DNA from: Lachnospiraceae bacterium
GTDB lineage: Bacteria; Bacillota; Clostridia; Lachnospirales; Lachnospiraceae
Reading direction: 5' to 3'
Length of the DNA: 64,000 bases
Assembly: GCA_017408735.1 (NCBI GenBank)
Contig: JAFQUB010000017.1
Span: forward strand, 1 to 64,000
Shown: in pieces, positions 1 to 9,916 of the stretch
How the letters are laid out: each line of letters begins with the position of its first letter
Numbering within the stretch: position 1 is the stretch's first letter
Position numbers and translations under genes: made by a program
The notes under the pieces: generated by a model
Database searches by the model: none
What the model was told of the DNA's origin: nothing
Seen by the model: the letters and a program-made list of their open reading frames with translations, nothing else

Positions 1-927
<927 letters not shown>

Positions 928-941
928 TATTGAGATTCATG

Positions 942-975
942 AAAAACTAGGCAGAATTATTTTGCCTAGTTTTTT
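942..975 (+). terminator. Rho-independent terminator of ilvC
   Basis: The inverted repeat AACTAGGCA / TGCCTAGTT has an 8-nt loop and a run of T. It lies 15 nt after the ilvC stop. Confidence 0.9.
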
Positions 976-1081
976 GGAATGTGGGATTCAAGTTATGGCT
1001 TCCAGGACGATTCTGTCTCTGACATGGGCGTACTGGTAGCCAACAAATTAAATTGTACCCGTTTTTTTGAAGGAGGTTCTT

Positions 1082-2389
1082 ATGCATCACAAAATTTCCA
1101 ACTTAATCATATACGGAGATATGGAAAAAGATTCCATTCTCTACCAACTGGGCGAGATTTTTCGAAAATTTGAAGAAAGAAAAGTATCTGATTCAGAATT
1201 AATTCAGAACATTTACACTCAGGTAAAGAAATTGCTGGTTGTGGCAACAGATTTTGGGTTTGACCATAATTTGTGGCATAATTATTTGACTTTTTATCTG
1301 GTGACCAATGAAAATCCATTTAGCATTACCTGTGAAAAAGTAGGGGCAAATGATGGAAGCGTAAATAATTTTGCGAAAAATGATTTCAGAGTATTTAAGG
1401 CATTATTTGATTATGATTTTTCCAAGATTGAGCAGGCGTTGGGAATTGATTGTTTTTCACAGATATCAAATTATAAGGCTATTGAGAAAAAGGAACTGAT
1501 GTACAACAAGAATGTCAGCGAGAAAATCATTGCCTTGAGTAGCAAGCTGGAACAGGCAAAGGATGAAAATGAATTCTTTGACTGCGTTACGGCATTTTAC
1601 AAGGATTATGGTGTGGGAATGTTTGGTTTAAATAAAGCTTTCCGCATCAAGGAAAAAGCGGACGGAGAGATTGAATTTCTTCCAATTAATAATATGGATA
1701 AAGTCATGTTGGATGACTTGGTTGGCTATGAAATTCAGAAACAAAAGCTGGTAGAAAATACAGAAGCTTTTGTGCAGGGACGTAAGGCAAATAATGCACT
1801 GTTATTTGGTGACAGCGGAACAGGTAAGTCCACCAGTATCAAGGCAATTGTCAATGAATTTTACCCACAGGGACTGCGCATGATTGAAATATACAAGCAC
1901 CAGTTCAAAGACCTATCTAACGTGATTGCACAGATTAAAAACCGTAATTATCGTTTCATTATTTATATGGATGATTTGTCCTTTGAGGAATTCGAGATAG
2001 AGTATAAGTTCCTGAAAGCAGTGATTGAAGGTGGCGTGGAAACAAAACCGGATAATATTTTGATTTATGCTACGTCCAATAGAAGACATTTAATCAAAGA
2101 AACATGGAATGACAGAAATGATATGGAACGTGGCAATGGAATCCATCGTTCAGACACTATGGAAGAAAAACTTTCTCTTGTAAATCGTTTTGGGGTAACT
2201 ATCAATTATTCAAAGCCAAGCCAGAAAGAATATTTCAAGATTGTGACAGAGTTGGCACACAGACAGGGAATCAAGATGTCCGACGAAGACCTATGTAAAG
2301 AAGCCAACAAATGGGAATTAAGCCACGGCGGTATTTCCGGACGTACGGCACAGCAGTTTATTAATTATCTGGCTGGGAAAGAGCTGTAA
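1082..2389 (+). CDS. DUF815-family AAA ATPase
   Basis: A 435-aa protein of the DUF815 P-loop ATPase family. Walker A is GDSGTGKS and the Walker B region is [14 protein letters not shown]. An alpha-helical N-terminal half of about 220 residues precedes the ATPase core, and a sensor-like TSNRRHL follows Walker B. The start is ATG 1082, with AGGAGG ending 6 nt upstream; an in-frame TTG at 1067 overlaps that Shine-Dalgarno and is rejected. It stands alone between ilvC and the convergent amylase. The cellular role of this family is not established, so only ATPase activity is implied. Confidence 0.85.
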   Translation: MHHKISNLIIYGDMEKDSILYQLGEIFRKFEERKVSDSELIQNIYTQVKKLLVVATDFGFDHNLWHNYLTFYLVTNENPFSITCEKVGANDGSVNNFAKNDFRVFKALFDYDFSKIEQALGIDCFSQISNYKAIEKKELMYNKNVSEKIIALSSKLEQAKDENEFFDCVTAFYKDYGVGMFGLNKAFRIKEKADGEIEFLPINNMDKVMLDDLVGYEIQKQKLVENTEAFVQGRKANNALLFGDSGTGKSTSIKAIVNEFYPQGLRMIEIYKHQFKDLSNVIAQIKNRNYRFIIYMDDLSFEEFEIEYKFLKAVIEGGVETKPDNILIYATSNRRHLIKETWNDRNDMERGNGIHRSDTMEEKLSLVNRFGVTINYSKPSQKEYFKIVTELAHRQGIKMSDEDLCKEANKWELSHGGISGRTAQQFINYLAGKEL

Positions 2390-2435
2390 AAGTGTAAGGG
2401 AAAAATATGCATCGTCAAAAAACGTGCATAATTTA

Positions 2436-2465
2436 TTGACGAAATGGTATATAATAAGGTAAAAT
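2436..2465 (+). promoter_or_regulatory. Sigma-A-type promoter upstream of a gene remnant
   Basis: TTGACG, 18 nt, TAAAAT. It drives a short stretch holding only a 37-codon ORF and a terminator. A second TATAAT at 2450 sits only 8 nt from the -35 and is unlikely to be used. Confidence 0.55.
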
Positions 2466-2491
2466 AGAAAAAAATCAGGCGGGTTTGAAAT

Positions 2492-2605
2492 ATGTTAAAA
2501 CGAAAAATTTATGACGATGTTTATTTAAAAATTATGATAGTTAAAAATGGAGATAAGGGCAATGAAAAGGCTTGCATCCCTGGGATGCAAGCCTTCTTTC
2601 TTTAA
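2492..2605 (+). pseudogene. Possible 5' remnant of a DUF4143-type ATPase gene
   Basis: A 37-codon ORF starting MLKRKIYDD. That opening resembles the usual N-terminus of DUF4143-type P-loop ATPases, but nothing after about residue 9 looks like the family and the frame runs into a terminator hairpin. My reading is a deletion remnant that kept its promoter. It could also be a spurious ORF in an intergenic transcript. Confidence 0.3.
2567..2595. terminator. Strong, probably bidirectional terminator hairpin
   Basis: A perfect 13-bp stem (AAGGCTTGCATCC / GGATGCAAGCCTT) with a 3-nt loop, followed by TCTTTCTTT on the plus strand. It lies between the DUF815 region and the 3' end of the minus-strand amylase. 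Confidence 0.85.
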
Positions 2606-2615
2606 ATTTATCAAA

Positions 2616-4301
2616 TTAAAAACTCTTAATCCAGTTAATCAGTGAATCATAATGAGTATTATTATAAACATCATTTTTCATCTGTTCCGTTACAGGACCA
2701 TTTTTTTCCATACGTGCTATAATGGCAGCCTGTAATCCGGCAATTTTTCCCTGTTCAAAAGCATCGTTGTCATTGTGGTGTTCCACTGGTACCCGTGCTG
2801 TGGTGCTATCCGGAGCCATAGCTTTAGTATCTGGAGCTGGAGTTTCGTCTGTCGGTTTTTTTGGAGCAGTCTTCTCTGGAGCCACAGCTTTAGTGCCTGC
2901 AATGGCATCAGCCACATTTAACTTTACGGCTTTGTCAGTGGTTTTTGAACCGGAAGTTTCTGGAAGCCAGATTTCACCGGAATTTGCATCTACAGTTACA
3001 GTAATTGTACCATTATTTGCGGTAACCTTTTGACCACTTAAGGCACCTACAAACGTAGAATAATTGCCACAGCCTACAGTTAAGGTGCAAGGATTATCAT
3101 CATTATTTACTGTTACGATAGCACAGTCATCAGCAGTGTTTCGGGAAAAGGCATACTGGCGGTTTGTTAAAACTAATTCCTGATAATCACCGTAAGACAG
3201 GGCTTTTGACTGTTGACGTGTGCGTCCTAAAGCGGCAATCAGAGCCGTAAAGGAGTTGGTTTTTACCGCATCTTTAAAGTCCTCCAAAGATAAGGCCGGA
3301 CGCAGGGAATCATCGGAAAATTGTTCTTTCTTTCCTTCGATACCAAATTCAGAACCATAGTAAAGAGATGGAATTCCCGGAAGTGTGTATAACAGTATGT
3401 GTACCGGTGCAAAATGTGCTTTATTGCTTAATTTGGTATAAATTCGTTCTACATCGTGATTGTCTACAAAGTTATAAAGTTTTAATCCATCCGGTTTATT
3501 ACCGCCCATTTCATAAAGACGTTTTACAGTGTGGGCAATTTCAAAATAGTTATGGTCATTGTGACCGGAAAATAGAGCTTTGTGAAGCTGGTAGTTGGTT
3601 ACGGAATGCAAAGTTCCCTCATTTACCCAACGGCTGTAATCACCGTGGATTACCTCACCCATCAGCCAGAAATCAGCTTTCACTTCATTTGCAACCTGAC
3701 GCAGGGCGCTCATATATTCAAAATCCAGTACATCAGCGGCATCTAAGCGGATACCATCGATATCATATTCATCTACCCAGAAACGAATTACATCGCAAAT
3801 ATAATCTCTAACGGCAGGATTTTTCTGATTTAATTTTACTAATAAATTATAACCGCCCCAGTTTTCGTAGGAAAATCCGTCGTTGTATTCATTATTTCCC
3901 CCAAAGTTTACATTGCAGTACCAGTCTTTATATGGGGAGTTCTCCCGATTTTGCTGCAAATCTTTAAAAGCAAAGAAATCTCTGCCGGTATGATTAAAGA
4001 CACCGTCTAAGATAACCGTAATTCCTGCTTTGTGACATTCTGCTACAAAATTTGTTAAATCCTTATTATCTCCCAGACGGCAGTCTAATTTTTTGTAATC
4101 CGTGGTTTCGTAACCGTGTCCCACAGATTCAAAGAGTGGTCCGATGTAAATTGCATTACAGCCAATTTCTTTGATATGAGAAATCCATGGAAGCACAGTG
4201 TTTAAACGGTGTTCCACTTCTCCGTAGTTGTTTTCCTTTGGCGAATTTGTAAGACCAAAAGGATAGATGTGATAAAAGATTGCTTCGTCGTACCAAGCCA
4301 T
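2616..4301 (-). CDS. Intracellular alpha-amylase, GH13 family, with unusual C-terminal tail
   Basis: A 561-aa glycoside hydrolase family 13 enzyme acting on alpha-glucans or maltodextrins. The catalytic triad is visible: nucleophile D in DGIRLDAADVLD, acid/base E in LMGEVIHGDY, and the transition-state D in FVDNHDVERI. There is no signal peptide, so it is predicted cytoplasmic. ATG 4301 is chosen because GGAGG lies 9 nt upstream; in-frame codons up to 4337 lack a ribosome-binding site. After the barrel and a beta domain comes an Ala/Pro/Thr/Lys-rich linker and an about 45-residue helical tail ending in INWIKSF, which is not a standard GH13 part. It is probably a single-gene unit. Confidence 0.9.
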   Translation of the reverse strand: MAWYDEAIFYHIYPFGLTNSPKENNYGEVEHRLNTVLPWISHIKEIGCNAIYIGPLFESVGHGYETTDYKKLDCRLGDNKDLTNFVAECHKAGITVILDGVFNHTGRDFFAFKDLQQNRENSPYKDWYCNVNFGGNNEYNDGFSYENWGGYNLLVKLNQKNPAVRDYICDVIRFWVDEYDIDGIRLDAADVLDFEYMSALRQVANEVKADFWLMGEVIHGDYSRWVNEGTLHSVTNYQLHKALFSGHNDHNYFEIAHTVKRLYEMGGNKPDGLKLYNFVDNHDVERIYTKLSNKAHFAPVHILLYTLPGIPSLYYGSEFGIEGKKEQFSDDSLRPALSLEDFKDAVKTNSFTALIAALGRTRQQSKALSYGDYQELVLTNRQYAFSRNTADDCAIVTVNNDDNPCTLTVGCGNYSTFVGALSGQKVTANNGTITVTVDANSGEIWLPETSGSKTTDKAVKLNVADAIAGTKAVAPEKTAPKKPTDETPAPDTKAMAPDSTTARVPVEHHNDNDAFEQGKIAGLQAAIIARMEKNGPVTEQMKNDVYNNTHYDSLINWIKSF

Positions 4302-4391
4302 GACGTCTACCTCCATTTTTATATAGTTTTCATACAATTTTTAACAATTATACCATAAATTCTAAAGAGTCACAAGAAGGGAGCAAGATGC

Positions 4392-4829
4392 TTACTTAGC
4401 ACGCTCCCTTAATTTTTTGTTCATGGTATCTGCTTCTTTCTGGGCTGCTAAAGAATAAATGATAATAGTACTTGCAAATACGACGATAATACATAGTTCC
4501 ATGCCGGCAACCATTTTCCAGTTGGAAAAAGAAAACCACTGAAAATGGTATCCGGAGGCAAGCACCACAACATTCACAAAAGCAAACAAAACCCAGAAAC
4601 GGATTAACATTTGTTTTTTGGAGAATTCTGTTTTTTCATTATATAATATCAAACTTCCCAAGGAACAGATAGCGGACACCATTAAAATCTGCCATAGAAT
4701 CTCCACACCAAGGTCAATATCTGTTCCCCAGAAAATAAGAATAAAAACAGTAGTCACACAGGTGACTCCGGTGACAACAGTGGAAAAAGCCGTCCATAAA
4801 TAATGGAGCATATTGAAAAATTTATTCAT
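4392..4829 (-). CDS. DUF3021 membrane protein
   Basis: A 145-aa protein with four predicted membrane helices and a charged C-terminal tail (NKKLRERAK), matching the DUF3021 family. DUF3021 genes typically sit next to small LytTR regulators and modulate them from the membrane. Here it follows the LytTR gene by about 28 nt on the same strand, as last gene of the exporter operon. Confidence 0.8.
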   Translation of the reverse strand: MNKFFNMLHYLWTAFSTVVTGVTCVTTVFILIFWGTDIDLGVEILWQILMVSAICSLGSLILYNEKTEFSKKQMLIRFWVLFAFVNVVVLASGYHFQWFSFSNWKMVAGMELCIIVVFASTIIIYSLAAQKEADTMNKKLRERAK

Positions 4830-4857
4830 CGGTTTCCCATCCTTCCTATATTATATG

Positions 4858-5295
4858 CTATAATCCTAATTTTTCCTTTAAAGTACTTACATACTGTCTG
4901 GAAATAATAACCTTTTCACCGTTTTTTAAAAGCGCTTCAAACCGGCTTCCAAAGGCAGGGGTAAGGCTTTTGATTTTATTCAGGTTTAAAATAGTAGACT
5001 TGGAGGAACGCAGAAAATCCAAAGATGGTAATTCTGCTTCCAGTTCATACAGTTTGCTTTTTACTTCAAAAACTTCCTTTTCACAGTAGGCAAAGGTATG
5101 CTGGTCTACTGATTCGAAATAGTAGATATCATTTGGTGACAGCAAATGAATATTTCCCTGCTGATAGCCGGTAAGTTTCTGGCTTCCCTGCTTAAAGCTG
5201 TTGATAAGCTTTGCCAAGTCATCGGTAATATGTTCACATTTAATGATGATTTCCGGTTCTTCCTCAGGGGGTAAATCTAAGATAGTGATTTTCAA
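4858..5295 (-). CDS. LytTR-domain DNA-binding regulator
   Basis: A 145-aa protein with a C-terminal LytTR DNA-binding domain. The recognisable core runs from the region of LLSPNDIYYFES through FLRSSKSTILNLNKI to VIISRQYVSTLKEKLG. There is no receiver domain, only a short N-terminal extension. TTG 5295 is chosen because GGGAG lies 8 nt upstream; a further TTG at 5331 has no ribosome-binding site. Its order after the ABC genes and before DUF3021 suggests it controls this exporter operon, perhaps autogenously. Confidence 0.85.
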   Translation of the reverse strand: MKITILDLPPEEEPEIIIKCEHITDDLAKLINSFKQGSQKLTGYQQGNIHLLSPNDIYYFESVDQHTFAYCEKEVFEVKSKLYELEAELPSLDFLRSSKSTILNLNKIKSLTPAFGSRFEALLKNGEKVIISRQYVSTLKEKLGL

Positions 5296-5340
5296 GTATT
5301 GCACTCCCTTCTTCTTAAATTGATGTAACAATTAATGTAT

Positions 5341-6255
5341 TTATCGGTCACTGATGTGTTTATGTTTAGCGACAATTAGGGCGGCGATGAAAGCCACAAC
5401 ACCGAATGCTGCCATAAATGCTAACTGGAAAGAGGAAGAAACAGTAATATCATTCATTACTATGGTGATTCCCATTTCTTCTTTGTAGATATCTAAAACT
5501 TCTGGAGGCATTCCTTCAAAGGTTTTGTTTAGGATAGATTCACAGCATACTTTTCGCATGAGCGAAGTGCCGTGAAGCAACGGAAGACAGGTTAGTACAT
5601 TGCCTACTTTTTCCGGCAGTGAGCCCATTGGGAGGTAGATAGCTCCTACAAATCCTACCAGAGTACCTACGATGGTGGCAACACCGGACCAGGCACCCGG
5701 ACTTTTTACAAAGAGTGCAGCCAGATACATAATAATAGAAAAAATGCATACATTTACAAAGATATAGAACAGAATTTGTAAAATGGCAGAGAGGGATAAC
5801 ACAGTTCCACCGGTTGCTGCAATAAAAATCAGGGCAATGATTAAAGTCAGTACACAAAACAGGGTGCCAATCAGGATGGCTGAGGTTACGTAGGAAAGAG
5901 CCACCACAGATTTGCTGATTGGTGCAGTATAAAAAACTTCCAAACGGTTTTCATTGGCATCGGTAATCATGATACCAATGACAGTAAGGGAAACTGTTAA
6001 GGAATTTACCACTAAAATACCGGCAAGTGTCCAGTACCAGACCAGTTCTTCGGCGTTGGCAGTGTCTACGGCGGCATCACGAATTCCACCGTATTCTGCA
6101 AGTAAATTGGTAATGCTGCTTACATTCAGATTGCCTAAAAATACGGTAGTTAACAGCATTACAATCAACATAGAAAGCAGAGAAAAGAATACGGAAGACC
6201 GATCCCTTAAAAATACAAGACAGTTTCGTTTGGTAAGACTTAGATATTTAGACAT
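5341..6255 (-). CDS. ABC-2 type exporter permease
   Basis: A 304-aa membrane protein with about six helices and an amphipathic N-terminus (MSKYLSLTKRNCLVFLRDRSS), typical of ABC-2 permeases. The conserved E-R-LEVFYTAPIS region follows the second helix. Its ATG overlaps the stop of the upstream ATPase gene (ATGTCTAA), indicating translational coupling. With its ATPase it should form a drug, lantibiotic or lipid exporter; the substrate is unknown. Confidence 0.88.
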   Translation of the reverse strand: MSKYLSLTKRNCLVFLRDRSSVFFSLLSMLIVMLLTTVFLGNLNVSSITNLLAEYGGIRDAAVDTANAEELVWYWTLAGILVVNSLTVSLTVIGIMITDANENRLEVFYTAPISKSVVALSYVTSAILIGTLFCVLTLIIALIFIAATGGTVLSLSAILQILFYIFVNVCIFSIIMYLAALFVKSPGAWSGVATIVGTLVGFVGAIYLPMGSLPEKVGNVLTCLPLLHGTSLMRKVCCESILNKTFEGMPPEVLDIYKEEMGITIVMNDITVSSSFQLAFMAAFGVVAFIAALIVAKHKHISDR

Positions 6256-7171
6256 AATTCATATCTCCTTTCATTGCATTTAAAAATACATCATCCATAG
6301 TACCCTGAATTACTTCAAAGCCATGAAGTAAAGATTTCCCCTGTTCTAACACAGGCAGGGCAGATAAAGTGGAGTCCATTGCCACGATATAGGAATTTTC
6401 TTTTTTGCGATAACTCAGGTTTGCAGTTTGAAGCAGAGTGGTAAGGGCATTTTGAGTTTCCTCTTTGGGAATTAATCTCAAAGTATCTTTAGCATATTTT
6501 TCTTTTAAAGAAAATGGTGTGCCATATTCTATAAGATGTCCCTTGTTCAAAATAGCAATGTGGTTGGCTTTAGCTGCTTCCTCCATATAGTGGGTGGTTA
6601 GAAAAACCGTCATCTGCAGTTCCTTTTGCAAATTGTGGATGGCGGACCAGACTTGTTTTCTGGTGGCAGGATCTAAGCCGGTAGTAGGTTCATCCAGAAA
6701 AAGAATGTCCGGGGTGTGCATCAGTGCAGCGGCAATTTCAGCCCGACGTTTCTGACCACCGGACAATTTTCCGTAAGGACGTTTCAAAACATCTGTAAGA
6801 GATAAAATTTCACTGACACGCCCCAGATTTTCTTTTAATACATTCCTGCTGTGATGATAAAGTCCTCCCCGCAGTAACAGATTTTCCTGAACAGTCAGAC
6901 GTTTGTCTAAGCTGTTGTTCTGGGCTACCACACCAATGTGGTGTTTAATCTGGGTGTTTGCTTTTCCTAATTTTAGATTGCAGATGCTAACTTCTCCTTC
7001 GGTGGGTGGAAACAACGTAGTCAACATCTGAATTGTTGTGGTTTTTCCGGCGCCATTGATGCCCAAAAAGCCAAAAAGCTCTCCTTTTTCTACGGTGAAG
7101 CTGATATCATCTACGGCTTTCACATCTTTAAAATATTTTTTCAGGTGCTTTACTTGAATAATAGATTCCAT
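6248..7171 (-). CDS. ABC exporter ATP-binding protein
   Basis: A 307-aa ATPase of the ABC-2 (daunorubicin/bacitracin exporter) class. Walker A is GINGAGKTT, the signature is LSGGQKRR, Walker B is ILFLDEPTTGLDP, and the H-loop is TTHYMEEA. A C-terminal domain of about 90 residues follows, as in DrrA-like proteins. ATG 7171 follows GGAGGAGG; in-frame codons up to 7198 are upstream of that site. It is the first gene of the ATPase-permease-LytTR-DUF3021 operon, with promoter at 7221-7249. Confidence 0.92.
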   Translation of the reverse strand: MESIIQVKHLKKYFKDVKAVDDISFTVEKGELFGFLGINGAGKTTTIQMLTTLFPPTEGEVSICNLKLGKANTQIKHHIGVVAQNNSLDKRLTVQENLLLRGGLYHHSRNVLKENLGRVSEILSLTDVLKRPYGKLSGGQKRRAEIAAALMHTPDILFLDEPTTGLDPATRKQVWSAIHNLQKELQMTVFLTTHYMEEAAKANHIAILNKGHLIEYGTPFSLKEKYAKDTLRLIPKEETQNALTTLLQTANLSYRKKENSYIVAMDSTLSALPVLEQGKSLLHGFEVIQGTMDDVFLNAMKGDMNYV

Positions 7172-7220
7172 ATAAATCCTCCTCCTGCGTGAATACAACG
7201 TAAACTTATTGTTTGATTGC

Positions 7221-7249
7221 AGTATAAAAGCTTATTGTCAGAGGTACAA
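7221..7249 (-). promoter_or_regulatory. Promoter of the ABC exporter/LytTR operon
   Basis: Read on the minus strand: TTGTAC, 17 nt, TATACT, about 50 nt before the ATPase start. It is divergent to pfkA. The 298 bases from 7172 to 7469 hold only this and the pfkA promoter. Confidence 0.6.
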
Positions 7250-7367
7250 GAGGGGGAAAGGTAAGTGGAAAGAATCAGCGGGTAAGTTGCAAAATGAAGT
7301 GGTAAAATGCGGCTGGCGCGGGTTGAACCAATGTCACAATTATTATGTAAAATAGTGGCGAATAGTG

Positions 7368-7396
7368 TTGAAAATAACCCGAAATTGATTTAAAAT
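7368..7396 (+). promoter_or_regulatory. Promoter of pfkA
   Basis: TTGAAA, 17 nt, TAAAAT, with a leader of about 70 nt before the pfkA start. Confidence 0.55.
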
Positions 7397-7469
7397 TAAG
7401 ATTAATACAAGGAAAACGTGGAAATATTCTGACACTATTGGGTAAACTAGTAATGATAGGAGGGTTTCT

Positions 7470-8444
7470 ATGAAAAAAGAAATGAAAACAATTGGCGTTT
7501 TGACCAGTGGTGGGGATGCACCGGGAATGAATGCAGCGGTTCGGGCGGTTGTTAGAACTGCCATTTGCAAGGGGATAAGAGTAAAAGGAATTATGCATGG
7601 GTACAGCGGACTTCTGAATGAAGAAATTGAGGACATGGATGCCCGTTCTGTATCGGATACCATTTCAAGAGGCGGCACCATTTTATACACGGCAAGGTGT
7701 GAAGAATTTAAGCAGGAAGAATATCAGGATAAAGCAGCGGAAATCTGCAAAAAGCATGAAATTGATGGTCTGGTGGTAATTGGTGGTGACGGTTCTTTCA
7801 GAGGGGCGCAGACACTGGCAACAAGAGGGATTAACACCATTGGAGTTCCGGGAACCATTGATTTGGATATTGCCTGTACGGACTATACTATTGGATTTGA
7901 TACTGCAGTGAACACGGCAGTGGAAGCCATAGATAGGATTCGTGATACCTCTACCTCCCATGAACGTGTCAGCGTAATCGAGGTAATGGGGAGACATGCA
8001 GGATATATTGCTTTGTGGTGTGGAATTGCCAATGGTGCAGAAGATATCCTGCTTCCGGAAAAGCATAATTACGATGCAGATAAACTGATGAAGCACATCG
8101 TGGATAACCGGAAACAGGGAAAAAGGCATCATATTATTGTAAATGCAGAAGGAATCGGACATTCTGAAGAAATGGCAAAAAGGATTCAGGAAGAAACAGG
8201 GATTGCAGCCAGAGCTACCATTTTAGGGCATATTCAAAGAGGAGGCAACCCAACAGCCACCGACAGAGTAAGAGGCTCCGTTATGGGAGCATTTGCAGTG
8301 GACTTGTTTTGTGAAGGAAAAAGTAACCGTGTAGTGGCATATAAGGATGGAAAATATGTAGATTTTGATATGGAAGAAGCGCTGGCAATGAAAAAGGATT
8401 TACCGGAATACGTATATCAGGTAAGTCGGTATCTAACTATATAA
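7470..8444 (+). CDS. pfkA: ATP-dependent 6-phosphofructokinase
   Basis: A 324-aa PFK-A family enzyme that phosphorylates fructose 6-phosphate in glycolysis. Motifs in order: TSGGDAPGMN (ATP loop), VVIGGDGS (glycine after GGD typical of ATP users), PGTIDLDIACTDYT (catalytic Asp in TID), EVMGRHAGYIAL, and LGHIQRGGNPTATDR. The usual TIDND reads TIDLD here. The length equals that of the bacterial enzyme. The start is ATG 7470 with TAGGAGGG upstream. It is monocistronic. Confidence 0.96.
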   Translation: MKKEMKTIGVLTSGGDAPGMNAAVRAVVRTAICKGIRVKGIMHGYSGLLNEEIEDMDARSVSDTISRGGTILYTARCEEFKQEEYQDKAAEICKKHEIDGLVVIGGDGSFRGAQTLATRGINTIGVPGTIDLDIACTDYTIGFDTAVNTAVEAIDRIRDTSTSHERVSVIEVMGRHAGYIALWCGIANGAEDILLPEKHNYDADKLMKHIVDNRKQGKRHHIIVNAEGIGHSEEMAKRIQEETGIAARATILGHIQRGGNPTATDRVRGSVMGAFAVDLFCEGKSNRVVAYKDGKYVDFDMEEALAMKKDLPEYVYQVSRYLTI

Positions 8445-8450
8445 ATATAG

Positions 8451-8540
8451 TCAAAATAGCCAAAAAATGTTTAGCAAAACTAGATATAAGCATCAAAATA
8501 GCCAAAGTCAATTGACGTTATAGAGTGTGGGGCTTATAAT
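8451..8540 (+). promoter_or_regulatory. Promoter and candidate operator of the ribose operon
   Basis: Near-consensus promoter TTGACG (8512-8517), 17 nt, TATAAT (8535-8540). Upstream, the 14-mer TCAAAATAGCCAAA occurs twice in direct orientation at 8451 and 8493, exactly 42 bp apart (about four helical turns). The perfect palindrome GTCAATTGAC (8507-8516) overlaps the -35 box. The promoter is certain enough; the repeats as binding sites are inferred. Confidence 0.75.
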
Positions 8541-8601
8541 AAAATCAAGATAGAAAATTGATTTTCGGGTGTGTCAGACAACGAAAGAAGGGGTGAGGTC
8601 T

Positions 8602-9489
8602 ATGAAACTTGCAGTAGTAGGAAGTATTAATGTGGATATGACTGTTACAGCGGAGAGAATTCCTCTTAAAGGTGAAACCCTGATGGGGGATAGTATCAGT
8701 TATATTCCGGGTGGAAAAGGAGCCAATCAGGCGGTTGCTATGGCAAAACTTGGAGCAGAAGTTGAAATGTTTGGTTGTGTGGGGGATGACAGCCATGGAC
8801 AGAAGATGATTGACAACTTAAAAAACGTAGGAGTAAAAACAGACCACATTAAAGTGCTTTCTGATGTTCCAACAGGAATTGCAATGATTACAGTTGGGGA
8901 TAATGATAATACAATTATTGTAATTCCCGGAGCGAACGGTAAAGTTGACAAGGCATATGTGGACAGTATCAAAGATACGCTTGCAACTTATGACATGGTG
9001 GTACTGCAGCATGAAATTCCATTGGAAACCGTACATTATATTGTGGATTTTTGTGCAGAAAGAAAAGTACCGGTAGTATTAAATCCTGCACCGGCAGCAG
9101 AGGTACCAATGGAAATTATTGAAAAGGTTACTTATGTGACACCAAATGAGCATGAAGCAGTACTTATCTTTGGAAATGAAATGAGTACAGAGGAAATGCT
9201 GAAAAAGTATCCGGAGAAGCTGGTAATTACCCAGGGTTCTAGAGGTGTATCTACCTGTTTGAAATCCGGAGAAGTGTTAACCATTCCTGCAAGACCTGCA
9301 AAGGTTGTGGATACTACAGGAGCAGGCGATACATTAAATGGAGCATTTTCAGTACAGGTTTCGAACGGAGCAGATATGAAAACAGCACTGACTTATGCCA
9401 ATACAGCAGCCAGCCTTTCCACTGAAAAATTTGGGGCTCAGAGTGGAATGCCTACGTCTGAGGAAGTAGAAAAAGAACTTCGGGGGTGA
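8602..9489 (+). CDS. rbsK: Ribokinase
   Basis: A 295-aa PfkB-family kinase that phosphorylates D-ribose to ribose 5-phosphate. Landmarks: GSINVDMTV at the N-terminus, GGKGANQAVAMAKLG substrate motif, and the C-terminal catalytic signature DTTGAGDTLNGAF with the catalytic base Asp in GAGD. The start is ATG 8602 behind a GGGTGAGG site; an in-frame start at 8569 lies too far upstream. It is first gene of rbsKDACB, and rbsD starts 5 nt after its stop. Confidence 0.95.
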   Translation: MKLAVVGSINVDMTVTAERIPLKGETLMGDSISYIPGGKGANQAVAMAKLGAEVEMFGCVGDDSHGQKMIDNLKNVGVKTDHIKVLSDVPTGIAMITVGDNDNTIIVIPGANGKVDKAYVDSIKDTLATYDMVVLQHEIPLETVHYIVDFCAERKVPVVLNPAPAAEVPMEIIEKVTYVTPNEHEAVLIFGNEMSTEEMLKKYPEKLVITQGSRGVSTCLKSGEVLTIPARPAKVVDTTGAGDTLNGAFSVQVSNGADMKTALTYANTAASLSTEKFGAQSGMPTSEEVEKELRG

Positions 9490-9494
9490 GTATT

Positions 9495-9902
9495 ATGAAG
9501 AAACAAGGTATTTTAAACAGCGATATCTCCAGAGTTCTATCCTATATGGGGCATACAGACCGTATTTGTATTGGGGACTGTGGATTGCCGATTCCGGAGG
9601 AAACAGAACGGATTGACCTTGCAGTTAAATTCGGACAGCCTTCTTTTATGGATGTATTGAAAGAAGTTGGAAGCGATATGAAAATAGAAAAAATAGTTCT
9701 GGCGGAGGAAATCAAAGAAAAGAATCCGGCAGTGCTAAATGAAATAAAAACGTATTTTTCATCTACAGATGTGAAACCGGAGGTGGAATTTGTTTCTCAT
9801 GTAGAACTGAAGGCGCTGACAAAGGAATGTAAGGCGGTAATTCGTACCGGTGAAACAACACCATACGCAAATATCATCTTACAATCCGGCTGTATTTTCT
9901 GA
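9495..9902 (+). CDS. rbsD: D-ribose pyranase
   Basis: A 135-aa RbsD, which interconverts the pyran and furan forms of ribose. The conserved N-terminus (ILNSDISRVLSYMGHTDRICIGDCGLPIP) includes the catalytic His of the GHTD motif, and the family's C-terminal RTGETTPYANIILQSG is present. ATG 9495 is preferred over GTG 9486, which overlaps the rbsK stop and the ribosome-binding site. Confidence 0.95.
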   Translation: MKKQGILNSDISRVLSYMGHTDRICIGDCGLPIPEETERIDLAVKFGQPSFMDVLKEVGSDMKIEKIVLAEEIKEKNPAVLNEIKTYFSSTDVKPEVEFVSHVELKALTKECKAVIRTGETTPYANIILQSGCIF

Positions 9903-9916
9903 AAGGAGGGATAGAC

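Noticed and set aside
2436-2455. TTGACG with TATAAT at 2450 as promoter
   Set aside because: The spacer is only 8 nt. TAAAAT at 2460 has an 18-nt spacer and is preferred.
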